Origin: Babylonia areolata
Taxonomy: Eukaryota; Mollusca; Gastropoda; Neogastropoda; Buccinidae
Assembly: GCF_041734735.1 (NCBI RefSeq)
Contig: NC_134894.1
Location: 57,275,405 to 57,339,404, forward strand
Direction: 5' to 3'
DNA: 64,000 nucleotides
Shown here: positions 12,311 through 24,751 of the stretch, in pieces
How positions within the stretch are numbered: position 1 is the first letter of the stretch
How the letters are laid out: each line of letters begins with the position of its first letter
Notes under the pieces: model-generated
Database searches by the model: none
Told to the model about the DNA's origin: nothing
Seen by the model: only the letters and a program-made list of their open reading frames with translations
Made by a program: the position numbers and the translations under genes

Positions 12311-13135
12311 GGAAATGCCCCATGGTTATCACAGGCTTGCCGGTTCCCCTTTCGCTTGTACAAGTGAATGATAGATGCATCTTTGAAATCCTGGGGTATC
12401 GTCTCTTCTTTCCACATGAGTGAGTACAGCTGATGGAGCTTCTCAGTCAGCACAGTGCCTCCATCCTTGTAGACCTCTGCTGGTATGGAGTCTGAGCCAG
12501 GTGCTTTGCCACTGGATAGCAGACGGATTGCTTTCTGGGTCTCAAGAAGTGTTGGCGGATCGTCCTGTGCTTCGTTGATGGGGACTTGTGGGAGACGGTC
12601 TATGGCTTCATCATTTATGGAGGAAGGGCGATTTAGGACACTGTTGAAGTGCTCAGCCCAGCGTTCGAGAATTTTCTCCTTCTCGGTGATCAAGGTATTC
12701 CCATCTGCACTGAGGAGGGGGGATGATCCTGAGGATGTGGGGCCGTAGATTTCTTTTAAGGCATCAAAGAACCTCTTCATATCGTGCCTGTCAGCATATC
12801 CCTGGATCTCATCAGCTTTGTCACTCAGCCACTTATCCTGCATCTGGCGTAACTTTTGCTGAACAGTCCTGCGGATGGCATTGTACGCATCCTTTTTTGA
12901 TGTGGACTTTGGGTTGCTCAGGTAGGCTTGATGCAGACGGCGTTTCTCATCCAGAAGCTGCTTGATTTCATCACAGTTTTCATCAAACCAGTCTTTGTGC
13001 TTTCTGGTCATGGGTCCCAGGGTCTCTGAAGCTGTACTATAGATCAGCTCGCGCAGGGTCCTCCAGTCAGACTCCACATTCTGGTTGTCCAGAGAGGCGG
13101 ATTCCAGACGATCTTCCAGCAGCTCCAGAAAGGAC
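12268..13135 (-). pseudogene. LINE linker and N-terminal RT segment
   Basis: The segment starts KNITIKQSFLELLEDRLES and runs through a helical linker (HKDWFDENCDEIKQLL) into the first RT motifs (LSSGKAPGSDSIPAEVYKDG, IIHLYKRKGNRQACDNH). The frame is lost near 12320. The next segment resumes with ISLLS-type sequence, consistent with a loss of two bases. It belongs to the LINE at 10735-14700. Confidence 0.85.
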
Positions 13136-13160
13136 TGTTTGATGGTGATGTTTTTTCAGC

Positions 13161-13985
13161 TTAGCCGTTGAGCCGTTTTGGAGCCTTCTGGCCTTGATGG
13201 CGTCTCTTGGGCTGGATTCGAATATTCAACTTCGAGACTACAAGGCGATGGTCTGTCCAACACTCGGCGCCGCACATGGTCTTTGTCACACGTACATCTT
13301 GCCTATCCCTTTTCCTGACGATGACGTAATCGATGAGATGCCAATGCTTTGAGCGAGGGTGCATCCATGACGTCCTGCTACGGGTAGGGAGGCAGAAAAC
13401 TGTGTTGGTTATCAGCAGTTCGTGCTCTGCACAGGTCTGAAGCAAAAACAATCCATTTGGGTTGCAGTGGCCCACGCCGTGCTTTCCAATCACTCCATCC
13501 CAGGAGATGTAGTCAGAGCCAACTCTAGCATTGAAGTCCCCAAGAATGATGAGCTTGTCTGCTTTCGGGATAGCAGCAATGACAGAGTGAAGGTCCTCGT
13601 AGAACTTCGCCTTCACTTCATCCGGGTTGGTCATGGTTGGGGCGTAGGCACTGACAATGGTGAGGTGCTTCTGGCCAGATGCCAGTGGGAGTTTCATGGT
13701 CATAAGCCTATCGTTGACTCCCTTTGGGATTCCAGCTAGCTTGCTGACAAGTGCTGTTTTTACTGCAAAACCAACGCCAGTCTCACGTCGCTCTTCACTT
13801 CCTCGTCCACTCCAGAAGAAGGTGTAACCAGATCCCCGTTCATTGAGCTCGCCTTCGCCTGCAAGCCAAGTCTCACTCAAGGCTGCGATGTCGATGTTGT
13901 ATCTGGCGAGTTCGGATGCAACTAGTGCCGTTCTCCTTTGGGGTCTGTCCGTGTTATCTCTGTCCAGGACAGTCCTTGTGTTCCA
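13161..13985 (-). pseudogene. LINE AP-endonuclease domain
   Basis: The open frame extends upstream of the first recognisable motif SETWLAGEGE without a clear ATG; a conserved GAWNTRTV-like start lies near 13985. Catalytic motifs include YAPTM, LGDFNARVG, LIDYVIV and the terminal TDHRLV with its conserved Asp-His. The frame stops at 13161, right where an A-rich run leads into the RT region in another frame. I read this as a single small indel. The domain would nick target DNA to prime reverse transcription. Confidence 0.88.
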
Positions 13986-15063
13986 AGCACCAATGGTGAG
14001 AGGAACGATCCTTGTTTTTTTTTCTTTTCTTTCTCTTTGTTTCGACCGCTGATGTAGGGTCCCCGCCAGCCGCGGTATGCTGGCCAGGGTGATATGGAGC
14101 AGGCACTTTTTAGGGCACCTTTTCTAGCCCCTTCCTCATGCCAGGGAAGAGAGCAGTGCATTCCTAAAGAGGGCTGCTCAGACGCTCAGACGGCTGCCGA
14201 GCTCCATCGCTGCTCCTGTCGATGAAGAACGACCCTATGGCCTGAGCCGCCTGCGTGCAGGTCTGCGGCTGCGACTGCCAGTGTACCCACACCTGTCGTT
14301 TCGTCGCTCGCCTGTCGCCACAGGACTTGGGGGTGATGAAAGGATGAAAGGTCATTATGGATGACTGATGACTTGCACGATGAGTTTGTTTAAAGTGAAG
14401 AGGAGTTGCGCAACGTCGACCTCACTCTCTCGTCCGGGTTCACCGATTTCCAGTGGCAAGACTAAGTCGAGACGACTGGAGGATGAGCACGGATGCAGTG
14501 GATGACCAAGATATCCTTTCGGTGTCTCATCTTGCTCTCTGCACTCCACAGTGCATTGCTGTAACCGCCTTCCTCTCCGTTGAACCGATAGGTTTCTTCC
14601 GCAGATTCTGCCGGATCCAGACTTCACATGCATGGGTAGACACACCCCGGGGGCCAACTGCATGTGGCATGCACACAGCACGGTGGAGCTAGATGGCCGT
14701 CCGTGGCTCTCACACACACATACATATACATACATATATATATTTTTTTATACATATACACATATGCACACACACATACACACATATACCAACACACATA
14801 CATACGTACATATACACACACACACATATATACACATACATACACATATCACATACACATGCATATACATATATACACATGTAACACACACACAATCAAC
14901 AGGCTAAAATAACAAACCAAAAAGCTGCACTTCCATAGATCACTAAAATTTTAAGTGGCAACACAGTAAAACAATTTTTACTCATTCATACTGAATCAAA
15001 AACCCCTAGCACCACATTCTTCCCCCACTCCACCCCACCCCCACATCCTGAGATCCATAATTC

Positions 15064-15073
15064 ACATAAAACC

Positions 15074-15105
<32 letters not shown>

Positions 15106-15358
15106 AGTCATAATTTCACCACAATTTTCAAGGTTGTAAACATATCATAATTACATAAATTAATAAAGTAAGGTAAAATAAATAAATATTTTTTTTTATA
15201 AGAAGTAAAAGCACATACACACCCACACCCATGTTCACACACACACAACACACACCAGTCACAATTTCACCACAGTTTTCAGGTTTTTAAAATATATCAT
15301 AAATACATAAATGAAGGGATAAGTTAAAAAAAAAAAAAAAAAACTTATAAGAAGTAAA

Positions 15359-15401
<43 letters not shown>

Positions 15402-15654
15402 ACCAGTCATAATTTCACCACAATTCACAAGGTTGTAAACATATCATAATTACATAAATTAATAAAGTAAGGTAAAATAAATAATTTTTTTTTTATAAGA
15501 AGTAAAAGCACATACACACCCACACCCATGTTCACACACACACAACACACACCAGTCACAATTTCACCACAGTTTTCAGGTTTTTAAAATATATCATAAA
15601 TACATAAATGAAGGGATAAGTTAAAAAAAAAAAAAAAAACTTATAAGAAGTAAA

Positions 15655-15707
<53 letters not shown>

Positions 15708-16020
15708 ACCAGTCATAATTTCACCACAATTCACAAGGTTGTAAACATATCATAATTACATAAATTAATAAAGTAAGTTAAAATAAATAAATAATTTTTA
15801 TAAGAAGTAAAAGCACATACACACCCATGTTCACACGCACACACACAACACACACCAGTCACAATTTCACCACAGTTTTCAAGACTTTAAAAATATATCA
15901 AAGTACATAAATGAATGGATAAGTAAGTTATATATATACATGTATATATACATACATGTATATATATATATATATATACATACACACACACACATACACA
16001 CACACACCAGTCACAATTTC
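15064..16020 (+). repeat. tandem array of about 155/305 bp units built on a LINE 3' end
   Basis: Alternating monomers CACCAGTCATAATTTCACCA and CACCAGTCACAATTTCACCA, each followed by an AT-rich block and a CA repeat, form a higher-order unit of about 305 bases repeated three times. Each monomer start matches the last codons and 3' end of the LINE that begins at 16025. Confidence 0.85.
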
Positions 16021-16024
16021 ACCA

Positions 16025-16556
16025 GAGTTTCCAAGGATCATCACGGATCGCCCACAAGCGCCTTACAGCCTTGGTCTCGAACAGCGTCTGGAGGTCAGCA
16101 ACTGGGGCACCGATGAACCTGCTGGTTGTCGTTGGGATCTTCGCCAGCCTGGCCTCGTCATGCTCCTTCATCGCACCAAAGATGCACAGGCTGTTGAAGG
16201 TCAGGATGGATTCCACTGTGGTCCTGTAAAAGAGCTCCAGGAGCTTAGGGCACACATGTAATGCCTTCAGCTTCTTCATGTAGAAGAGGCGTTGGTTCCC
16301 CCGCTTCAGCAAGGCAGTGGCCTGCTCAGTCCAGTCCAACTTGTCATCCAGGATAGCACCCAGACACTTATACTGGGAGACAACGTCGACCACTTCTCCC
16401 TGGATGACAAGTGGACACGGCTTCGGTGGATCTCTCCGGAAGTCCACGACCATCTCCTTTGTCTTGCCGACATTCAGCTGCAGGAAGTTCTCGTCGCACC
16501 ACCCCACCAGCCGTTCAACTGCACTCCGGTAGGAGGTCTCATCAATTGAGATGAAG
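16025..16556 (-). mobile_element. CR1/Rex-like LINE, RT thumb and C-terminus
   Basis: The minus strand reads SYRSAVERLVGWCDENFLQL, NVGKTKEMVVDFRR, then PLVIQGEVVDVVSQYKCLGA and LDDKLDWTEQ, ending FETKAVRRLWAIRDDPWKLW with a stop. KTKEMVVDFRR and YKCLGAILDDKLDW are characteristic of CR1/Rex-type non-LTR elements. The 5' side is truncated where another element's tail of GACAA repeats begins (16557). The 3' end runs straight into the tandem array at 15064-16020. Confidence 0.85.
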
Positions 16557-16660
16557 CCAAGACAAGACAAGACAAATTCTTTATTTCGAGGATAATAGAT
16601 AAGCACTGGTGTGCTTTTTTACATCCAGTCCCCGCCCAGAATGGGGTCTACACTACACAA
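16557..16660 (-). mobile_element. 3' end of another retroposon with TTGTC tail
   Basis: On the minus strand a conserved 3' segment (AATAAAGAATTTG) is followed by tandem TTGTC units abutting the CR1-like fragment. It is only a tail. No coding sequence is recognisable in the 16660-16940 flank, though a GAATGGGGTCT motif recurs at 16640 and 16851. Confidence 0.5.
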
Positions 16661-17919
16661 TATTTAATAAAATGAAAGCATGGTGTTTGTAGAGATACAT
16701 AACAGAAGAAAAATATACATAAATCAAAACAAAACAACAACCACACACACATGGCATAGAGGCACTAGCATGGTGTTAGTAAAACGCATAGGAAAAAAAA
16801 TGGAACAAAATGAAAGAAACAAACACACACAACACACACCGCATACACCAGAATGGGGTCTGATAGAGGGTGAGGAAGGTTCTCCGTCAACCATACACAT
16901 TTGACAAATAGTATCAATAAAATGAACGATTTACATTACACATTATGGCATAAGGTGGGAAAGGCAATGTTTTTTGAAGGTGATTGGGCAATGGTGTTGT
17001 TTAATTGTTTCTGAGAGAAGGAGACAGACACAGAAGTAAACTGAGACCTGCACACATACATCATGTTGAAAACTGGCTTTATTTACCCCATGAACAAAGT
17101 AGTCAATGAAACATCTATGAAACATGCACATCAGACTGGAGTTTACTGACTGCTTTGAGATCAGTATGTGAATACATTACAAGCATATTTACTTCATGAC
17201 CATTTACTCTGTGGTTTATCTGACTGAAAAAAAAAAAAATCTCAAAGCAAATTTCTTTTCAAATCATAATTTGAAAATCTACTTTGTAACAACAGTATCT
17301 CATTGCAATATCTGACAAAGAAATGTTGGAAATATTTTCTTTAATTTAATATTTTTCGTATCTATTTCAACTATTAGCAAACAGCAAAATTTTCAGTCAT
17401 GAAATGTGTGCGTGTGTTTCCACTGAAATAAAGTTGAAAAGTAAAAAAAATAGGTAAACAAATTGAAAAAAATAATAATAAAACAGAGGAAAACAAGAGA
17501 TTTTTTTTGTGTGTGAGAAATTAACAGCTTGTTCTTGTACTGTCTGTATACAGATTATTTTTGTAAACTGTTTCGTCTACAAACAACCTTTTCACATTAA
17601 TCATCAGGTCTGCTTACAGTTCACACTCTGTTAATCATATGTCTACATGCCAGTTCTAGTTATGCTAAGGTTACGTCTCAATCCCAAAAGCAGATGGGAT
17701 CTGCACAAATCTAAGGCTTAGGTAAGCACAGAATAATTACCGTCTTTTCTAGATTTCTATTTTCTGAAACAGTTCCATAATTCAAGATACAGGTGGCTGT
17801 TTCATCACTTGGCATTTCAGTGTCAAGCAACAGGCCAGTTATTCCCCCCCTTTTCACCGACAACATTTTACTCAGATTCACCACATTCAAGTCAAATGAT
17901 TCGTCTGTCAGGTTTGATA
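16661..17919. other. unassigned AT-rich sequence
   Basis: AT-rich DNA with no supported gene. Possible plus-strand AATAAA at 17427-17432 is isolated. Confidence 0.45.
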
Positions 17920-18333
17920 TTTTGTATTTGCACTTGTATTTGTATTTCTTTTTATCACAACAGATTTCTCTGTGTGAAATTCCGGCTGCTCTCTCCAGGG
18001 AAAGCGCATCGCTACACTACAGCGCCACCCATTTTTTTTGGTATTTTTTCCTGCGTGCAGTTTTTTTTGGTTTTTCCTATCAAAGTGGATTTTTCTACAG
18101 AATTTTGCCAGGAACAACCCTTTTGTTGCCGTGGGTTCTTTTACGTGCGCTAAGTGCATGCTGCACACGGGACCTCGGTTTATCGTCTCATCCGAATGAC
18201 TAGCGTCCAGATCACCACTCAAGGTCAAGTGGAGGGGGAGAAAATATCGGCGGCTGAGCCGTGATTCAAACCAGCGCACTCAGCTTCTCTCGCTTCCTAG
18301 GCGGACGCATTACCTCTAGGCCATCACTCCACA
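17920..18333 (-). mobile_element. SINE-B copy (tRNA-headed, AAATAC tail)
   Basis: On the minus strand the head GTGGAGTGATGGCCTAGAGG and box B GGTTTGAATCA are followed by a body with GATAAACCGAGGTCCCGTG and a tail of AAATAC-like units. Two other copies are at 32431-32828 and 37474-37900. Confidence 0.85.
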
Positions 18334-19126
18334 ACTGCAACTCACTATTGCAACTGTATCTCTCTTCCCTCCTCCTTCCTTCCAGTTCTTACCTCTCTTT
18401 TTTGCCCCATCCCCCTCACACCCACCCAACCCCTCTCTCAACATACAAACATACAAATTTTACCCTGTGAATTCCTATCAATTTGCAAGCAAATTTTACT
18501 CTTGAGTAGCAGAAGCCAATACATTTTGCATAACTTTTTTTTTTTTTTTTTTTTTGCCCGAAGGCCAGGATAGTTTCAAATGTGTAAACTGGGGGAAAAA
18601 AAGTGTCCTGATTCTAGAAAACACAAGAATGAATATTTAGTGTTTCATCTTCACAGACATTGCAAACTGAATAAAAAAAAACCCAACAATATACAGCCTA
18701 TGTTGGTATACTTAGCTCAAAGTTTCTGCCGGGCTTGAATCAGATCTAAAAATGTTGTACTTTAGAAAATGGTTAAACATTCAGCCTTGTTAAAGATCAA
18801 AGCTTTGTGGTGTGGTGACTTACGTCAGCACTCACTGACCAAATGCTCATAATTAGAATTCCTCCTTTTTTTTCTTTGTATTTTTTAATTATCTACAAGC
18901 ACAAATGAAATACAGACATCATACTGGATAGTAATGTCGACCAGTCGGGAAGAACAAAATAAACATGACACAATTATGTCTTCCATTTTTTTTTCCCAAC
19001 CTCCCTTTATTCTCATACCTGTGTGTGTGTGTGTGTGTGTGTGTGCATGTGTACACGTGTGTGTGTAAAATTTATCAAACTTTTTATGTGTGTGTGTGTG
19101 TGTGTGTGTGTGTATTTCTCGCTGGA

Positions 19127-19358
19127 GGATGCTGTGCTCTAGTGGCATAAAGACGTTTGAAAACAAGAGAACGCTGGCCATTAAGGAGAAGCGTGAGCGA
19201 AGGAAGCAGGGCTCAACTTCTGGAGACGTTTTTCCCTTGCAACACCTGTGGGAAGTGCTGTGCATCCAGAATCGGCCTCTTCTCCCATATGAGGACACAC
19301 ACCGACAGATAAACCTGCCTGCCTACTCGTCCGTCGGTCCGACTGGAGACTCTCTATA
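19127..19358 (+). mobile_element. LINE C-terminal zinc-finger fragment
   Basis: Translation across frames gives [39 protein letters not shown] and a C2H2 finger ([21 protein letters not shown]-like, with the frame slipping inside). The same segment occurs at 33183-33450 and 58205-58535 on the other strand. It is the end of a LINE ORF2 and not a host zinc-finger gene. Confidence 0.75.
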
Positions 19359-19359
19359 G

Positions 19360-19961
19360 TGTGTTTCTGTGTGTAAAATTTATCAAACTTTTTAAATATA
19401 AGTCACAGTTTCCGTTCCTAGCGGGCATTGAAGCATACAGACGGATGCATACCAGTTACACAAAATTTGCTGTGGATAAAAAAGAACAAAAAGTACAGAA
19501 ACCTGATTTACACATACATACAACAAGCTTGTCAGGTCAAGAGCAGTCACAGTATTGTTATCATAACAACTATCGATTAAAGATGTGCGTTTCATGAGTC
19601 TAGCCTATGCAAAATGGGTTTTGGGGTTGTTGGGTGTGGGTTTTTTTTTTTCATTCTTGAAAAACAGGGTGGGGTTTTTTTGGGTTTTTTTTTCCAAATT
19701 AAACTTTTTACGATCAGTCAAGCACAACTGACACAATGTCTTATCATTATGCAAAGGTTTCTTGCGGTACAGTCAAGCAATACATGCAAAAAGAAAATGG
19801 AGAACATTGGTATATCATTTACTCTGTTCATTTCTGCTAATTTTTTTTCTTGTGTTCATTCATTTTCAGTTCACATTATGCAATATCTGCAGCGTATCAA
19901 AATAAATTTCATAAACAAAAACTGAACATCATTTCTTTAAATGGAAATAAAAAAAGAAAGG

Positions 19962-20003
<42 letters not shown>

Positions 20004-20948
20004 TTCATCCATGGTTCCCATATGAAATAACATAATATTTGTAGTGCCTATTTAAAAGTTGCTAAAGATCAGCACCTGAAAAACAAATACTTTCAAAAAA
20101 AAGTTTTCTTGAGTAAATTATAAGCAAAACAGTGGTCTTTCATTCTGGTTGTGGTCACTAGCAATTTGTACAAGAAAAAAAAAACCTGACATGTTTTCAT
20201 TAATAATTATAAAAAAAAAAAAAAAAGACAAGTTGGATTAAGCTATGTATATGAATAAAAAGACATGCAAACAAGCACTTGAAGGTAAGCATCTCGTTAC
20301 ATCTAGCATGGGATGAGGAAACACATCTTTGGAATGAAACTTGTGCAGGCTTCATCAAAAAATAACTTGTTACCCAATGAGGTCATTCAGTACCTGCACA
20401 GGGCAACTTTCCAAAAGTTCAATTATGCAACAGCACATATTATGTAGATTTATATCATCATTTCATTCACAGAAAAAAAAAAAAAGAGTATGCATAGATG
20501 TGAAAATCTTCCATATAGCAGATTTACACAGTTTGGAATGTCTTTGTGTATGCATAACAAATATAAAAAAATATATATCACAAAATATATATAACATCTC
20601 CTTGTGTTCTGTGTTCACATCCCTCAACAGTTTCGCAGGCAAAACTGGAATTCACAAAATATTTCATTTCTTCGTCAACATGCAGCATGATGATAATGAT
20701 CAAAGCCAACATACAAGCGGGAGGGGCCTGGTTTTCTGCTTTTATTACATGTATAAGAAAACTAACAAAGGCAGCACTTTACATGTAGTTTGTGTCAGTG
20801 TTCTGTTTCAGGATCTACTGTCCCGAAACTAAACAGTATTATGCTTGTAATCTTTGGCCCTGATATCTCATCACCTAGAGCTCTATTTATGAATGATGAA
20901 TGGAAGGGTTGACGTGTAAGTGATGGGGAAAGTCTAAACCAAAAAAAT
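19360..20948. other. unassigned AT-rich sequence
   Basis: Holds a CA repeat (19969-20000), T and A runs and an open frame of 163 codons at 20341-20832 without recognisable domains. No supported gene. Confidence 0.45.
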
Positions 20949-21200
20949 CAGTTTCAGTTTCAGTTTCACTTTCTCAAGGAGGCGTCACTGCGTTCGGACA
21001 AATCCATACACGCTACACCACATCTGTTGAGCAGATGCCTGACCAGCAGCATAACCCAACGCGCTTAGTCAGGCCTTGAGTGCATGCTTACATATTTGTG
21101 TACCTATGAAAGTGGATTTCATTTTACGTAATTTCGCCAGAGGACAACACTCTCGTTGCCATGGGTTCTTTTTCAGTGCGCCAAGTGCGTGCTGCACACG

Positions 21201-21231
<31 letters not shown>

Positions 21232-21309
21232 TAGACGCTCAGTTTGATTTTCCAGTCAAACTTAGGAGAAAGGGCGAGAGCGGGATTCGAACCCACACCC
21301 TCACGGACT
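20949..21309 (-). mobile_element. SINE-C copy (tRNA-headed, GAAACT tail), 5'-truncated
   Basis: On the minus strand box B GGTTCGAATCCCGCTCTCGC is present but the first part of the tRNA-like head is missing. The body has GATGAGACGATAAACCGAGG and a shared 3' domain ending CGCCTCCTTGAGAAAGTG. The tail is tandem AAACTG. Confidence 0.85.
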
Positions 21310-22756
21310 CAAAAATGGAAAACAAATCTGAATATCTGAACAAGATCACACCACTAGGAAAATCTAAGAAATGAAAAAAAAATAACTTGTTCACAATATG
21401 TGCGTTTCTAGTCCCTTACAAAAATCATTTAGTTGTTTTGTTGGGTTTTTTTAAATTAAGGATTTAAAAAATGCACAAGTAGCATGTCCAACTCATGAAA
21501 ACCATATCATACATAGTGAATGAAAAACAAAAACGAATTTTGGAAAAAAGAAAAAAGAAAAAAAAGAAAAAAGGATTCCTATCTGCAGTACCTAAAATAA
21601 AATCATATCAGTTACTACCCAAGTTCACACAAGAATGTCAAAAAAACAAAACAAAACAAAAAAAAACAACAACCAATTTTGTGTCACTGCAACTGTGGCA
21701 CCCTGCATTAAACCATCAAAGAAACGCACACAAGCACTTATCCGAAACTACCGCAAGCTCTGACGCTGATTGTACTGATCTCAAGCCATGAAAGCTCAGG
21801 GTATTTAAGCAACCACAAACTGGAGGAGACAGGGAAGGGGCAACACGAGGAGTGGGGAAGTGGAACCACCTGAGCGCAAAGGAGTTAGCAGCAGAACGAG
21901 AAAGAGCGATGGATATGATCATCCATGAACGGATCCTTCAGGCACTGGCATTTTAAAGACATGACAGCACGACCTCTGTTTCGCATATTCTGTAAAATGA
22001 ACAGCAATGAATGTACGACAATGTACCCATAAATGAAATGCATATATATATATATACTATATACACACTCGCATGCACGTATGCATGAACATGCATGAAT
22101 GTAAGCGCATGGGTTCGTGTGCATGTGTGTACAGTCAGCAATAATAAGCACATGACAACAAGTCATAATCCATCAAAACTGTACATGGAAATCCCATCTG
22201 GCTCTTCAAATATCACCGTATAGTGTCAGCGTGTATAAGTAAACACTGAACAATTCCAATTTCCAGAGTGTAACAACCAATTTATACATCACATGCTGTA
22301 CAGTCTTTTGTGCAGCCAGAGAGTAACCTAACCCATATGACTGTAACCGAAAGGCATTCAATACTCAGCAAACCATATGCAACCAGGAAGGAGGAAATAT
22401 CTTCGTTTCTTTCACATAAAAATTTCATCACGGAATAGATCATATTCAATTATCAATATCTGTGTAAGACATTACCCTATTTTTCAGTTTGTTAGAATTG
22501 CATGTTATCGAAATTAGTGTGCTCAGAAAGTGTACAAATTGCAACAGTACTTTTTCATTGGCAGCTACGAATGATGAACGTGTAGTACTGAAAATATCAT
22601 GTTCATCGATTTTAAGCATGTGAATCACAAAGCAATTTAACTGGCTTGAAAAAATGTACGTAACTGATAAACAGTTTGCATGATAAGTGTGCAAATCTTT
22701 TTCATGATTCTTAGAGTAAAAAACCACTGGAGATGCAAAACTGCGAAACACACACC
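21310..22756. other. unassigned sequence
   Basis: AT-rich DNA between a SINE and the 24-bp minisatellite. Nothing recognisable. Confidence 0.45.
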
Positions 22757-23990
22757 AACACCCTAGTTGGTGACAGTGTGGTAGGGAAATCACTATTTGG
22801 TAACAGCAGGTACGACACATCACTATCTGATAACAGGAAGATACATCACTATTCCGTAACAGGAAGACACATCACTATTTGGTAACAGCAGGGACGACAC
22901 ATCTTTATTTGGTAACAGGAAGACACATCACTATTCACGAACAGGAAGACACATCACTATTCACTAACAGGAAGACACATCACTGTTTGGTAACAGGAAG
23001 ACACATCACTATTCACTAACAGGAAGGCACATCACTATTTGACAATAGGAAGACACATCACTATTCAGTAACAGGAAGAAACATCACTATTTGGTAACAG
23101 CAGGGACGACACATCTTTATTTGGTAACAGGATGACACATCACTATTCAGTAACAGGAAGAAACATCACTATTTGGTAACAGCAGGGACGACACATCACT
23201 ATTCAGTAACAGGAAGAAACATCACTATTCGGTAACAGCAGGGACGACACATCTTTATTTGGTAACAGGAAGACACATCACTATTCACTAACAGGAAGGC
23301 ACATCACTATTTGACAATAGGAAGACACATCACTATTCAGTAACAGGAAGACACATCACTATTTGGTAACAGGAAGACACATCACTATTCACTAACAGGA
23401 AGGCACATCACTATTTGACAACAGGAAGACACATCACTATTCAGTAACAGGAAGAAACATCACTATTCAGTAACAGGAAGAAACATCACTATTTGGTAAC
23501 AGCAGGGACGACACATCTTTATTTGGTAACAGGAAGACACATCACTATTCAGTAACAGAAAGACACATCACTATTCAGTAACAGGAAGACACATCACTAT
23601 TCGGTAACAGCAGGGACGACACATCTTTATTTGGTAACAGGAATACACATCACTATTCAGTAACAGGAAGGCACATCACTATTTGGCAACAGGAAGACAC
23701 ATCACTATTCAGTAACAGGAAGAAACATCACTATTCCGTAACAGGAAGACACATCACTATTTGGTAACAGGAAGACATATCACTATTTGGTAACACCGAT
23801 GAAGGCACATCACTGTTTGGTAACAGTGAGGAAGACTGATAACTATTTGGTAACAGGAAGACACCATCCACTAACAGGAAGACAAATCCCTATTCGGTAA
23901 CAGCGTGGAAGGCACATCACAATTTTCTAGCGGTGGGCAAGACAAAATCATTATTCGGTCACAGTCTGTTGGATCAATCATTGTCAAATA
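22757..23990 (+). repeat. about 24-bp minisatellite (GGTAACAGGAAGACACATCA)
   Basis: More than 40 units of ACATCACTATTTGGTAACAG-type repeats with variants. One longer variant carries CAGCAGGGACGACACATC followed by TTTATTTGG. It degrades towards 23990 and lies downstream of the SH2 gene's stop codon. Confidence 0.92.
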
Positions 23991-24124
23991 ACAGGTGGGC
24001 GTCAAGGGTTTGCACACAGGTGTCGTGGGTTTACACAGGTGGGTGGGTCAGGCTGATCATTTCCTCTTCCAGGGAAGCGACCGCAATCAACCAGCTGATT
24101 ATTCTGTCACTTTGGAGGAGGTCG

Positions 24125-24400
24125 GAAGCGAAAAAAAACCAAAAAAAACAAAAAAAACCAACCCTATATAGTGAGACTGGAGCCCCTTGACACGAAGGTG
24201 TCGATGGTGGTGGCCTCCCTCCACGACGCTCTGGGGCAGGCTGTTCCAGTCTCGGATTGTTCTTGGTAGGAAGGACTGTTGCTGATACTGCGTGCGGCAT
24301 CTTGTTTGCTGGGGTGTATTGATGGTTGTGGCCTCTCCTCTGTCGGGCTATGGCAGGCTCCATCATTTGGGTCAGGTAAACAGTCAGGATGGACAAACGA
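24125..24400 (-). mobile_element. CR1/Rex-like LINE C-terminus
   Basis: The minus strand reads QQQSFLPRTIRDWNSLPQSV followed, after a one-base slip, by EATTIDTFVSRGSSL. RDWNSLP near the C-terminus is a hallmark of CR1/Rex-type LINE proteins. The copy lies between the two minisatellites downstream of the SH2 gene and is 5'-truncated. Confidence 0.7.
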
Positions 24401-24751
24401 GAATTTCAGGAAAAGTCAGGTGGGGGGGTGGCAACAGTCTGCGAGAATGACCGGAACACCGCTGGAAGACACTGGTGGGTAACAGGCACGCAGGCACCAC
24501 TGCCTACATGGACACATCACTGGCGCAGACACTGCCGCATCAGGGAAACAAGGGTGGTACAAAGAACGGCGAAGCGCAGCTCTGTTTGGAAGCAAGGACT
24601 TGGACGATGAAGCAGTATGTAGTGGTTGGAGAGTGTCCGTCACTTGCTATACACGTTAATGTCATGTACATAATTTTTTTTTTTTTCCACCTGTTTGTCT
24701 GTGGCTGGAAAGCAGGCACTGGTATACATTGAGCGAGTCACTGGGAGCAGT

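Larger units (their letters stand above)
10735..14700 (-). mobile_element. near-complete non-LTR retrotransposon (LINE), endonuclease + RT + zinc finger
   Basis: Reading leftward there is a 5' untranslated region (about 14700-14000) and an AP-type endonuclease (about 13990-13161; motifs SETW, GDFNARVG, TDHRLV). An RT region follows (13130-11060; motifs KAFDTV, GVRQGCVLAP and the FADD catalytic site), then a C-terminal C2H2 finger CPNCQRTFRA with IGLFSHLPIH ending near 10811. It is broken by two frameshifts (about 13150 and 12320) and one in-frame stop near 11350, so it is a recently dead copy. The organisation suits an endonuclease-bearing LINE of the RTE/Jockey/I kind often mislabelled 'craniofacial development protein 2-like'. 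I cannot fix the clade by eye. Confidence 0.9.

Noticed and set aside
16025-16556. Stand-alone reverse transcriptase gene or defence-type RT
   Set aside because: Only the thumb and C-terminal part of a CR1/Rex-like LINE. The catalytic core is absent, and it is flanked by other repeats.
19127-19358. Host C2H2 zinc-finger gene
   Set aside because: A single finger at the end of a sequence repeated three times in the window and matching the usual C-terminus of LINE ORF2.
20341-20832. Plus-strand open frame of 163 codons
   Set aside because: AT-rich, no domain, no splice context, and composition like the surrounding non-coding DNA.
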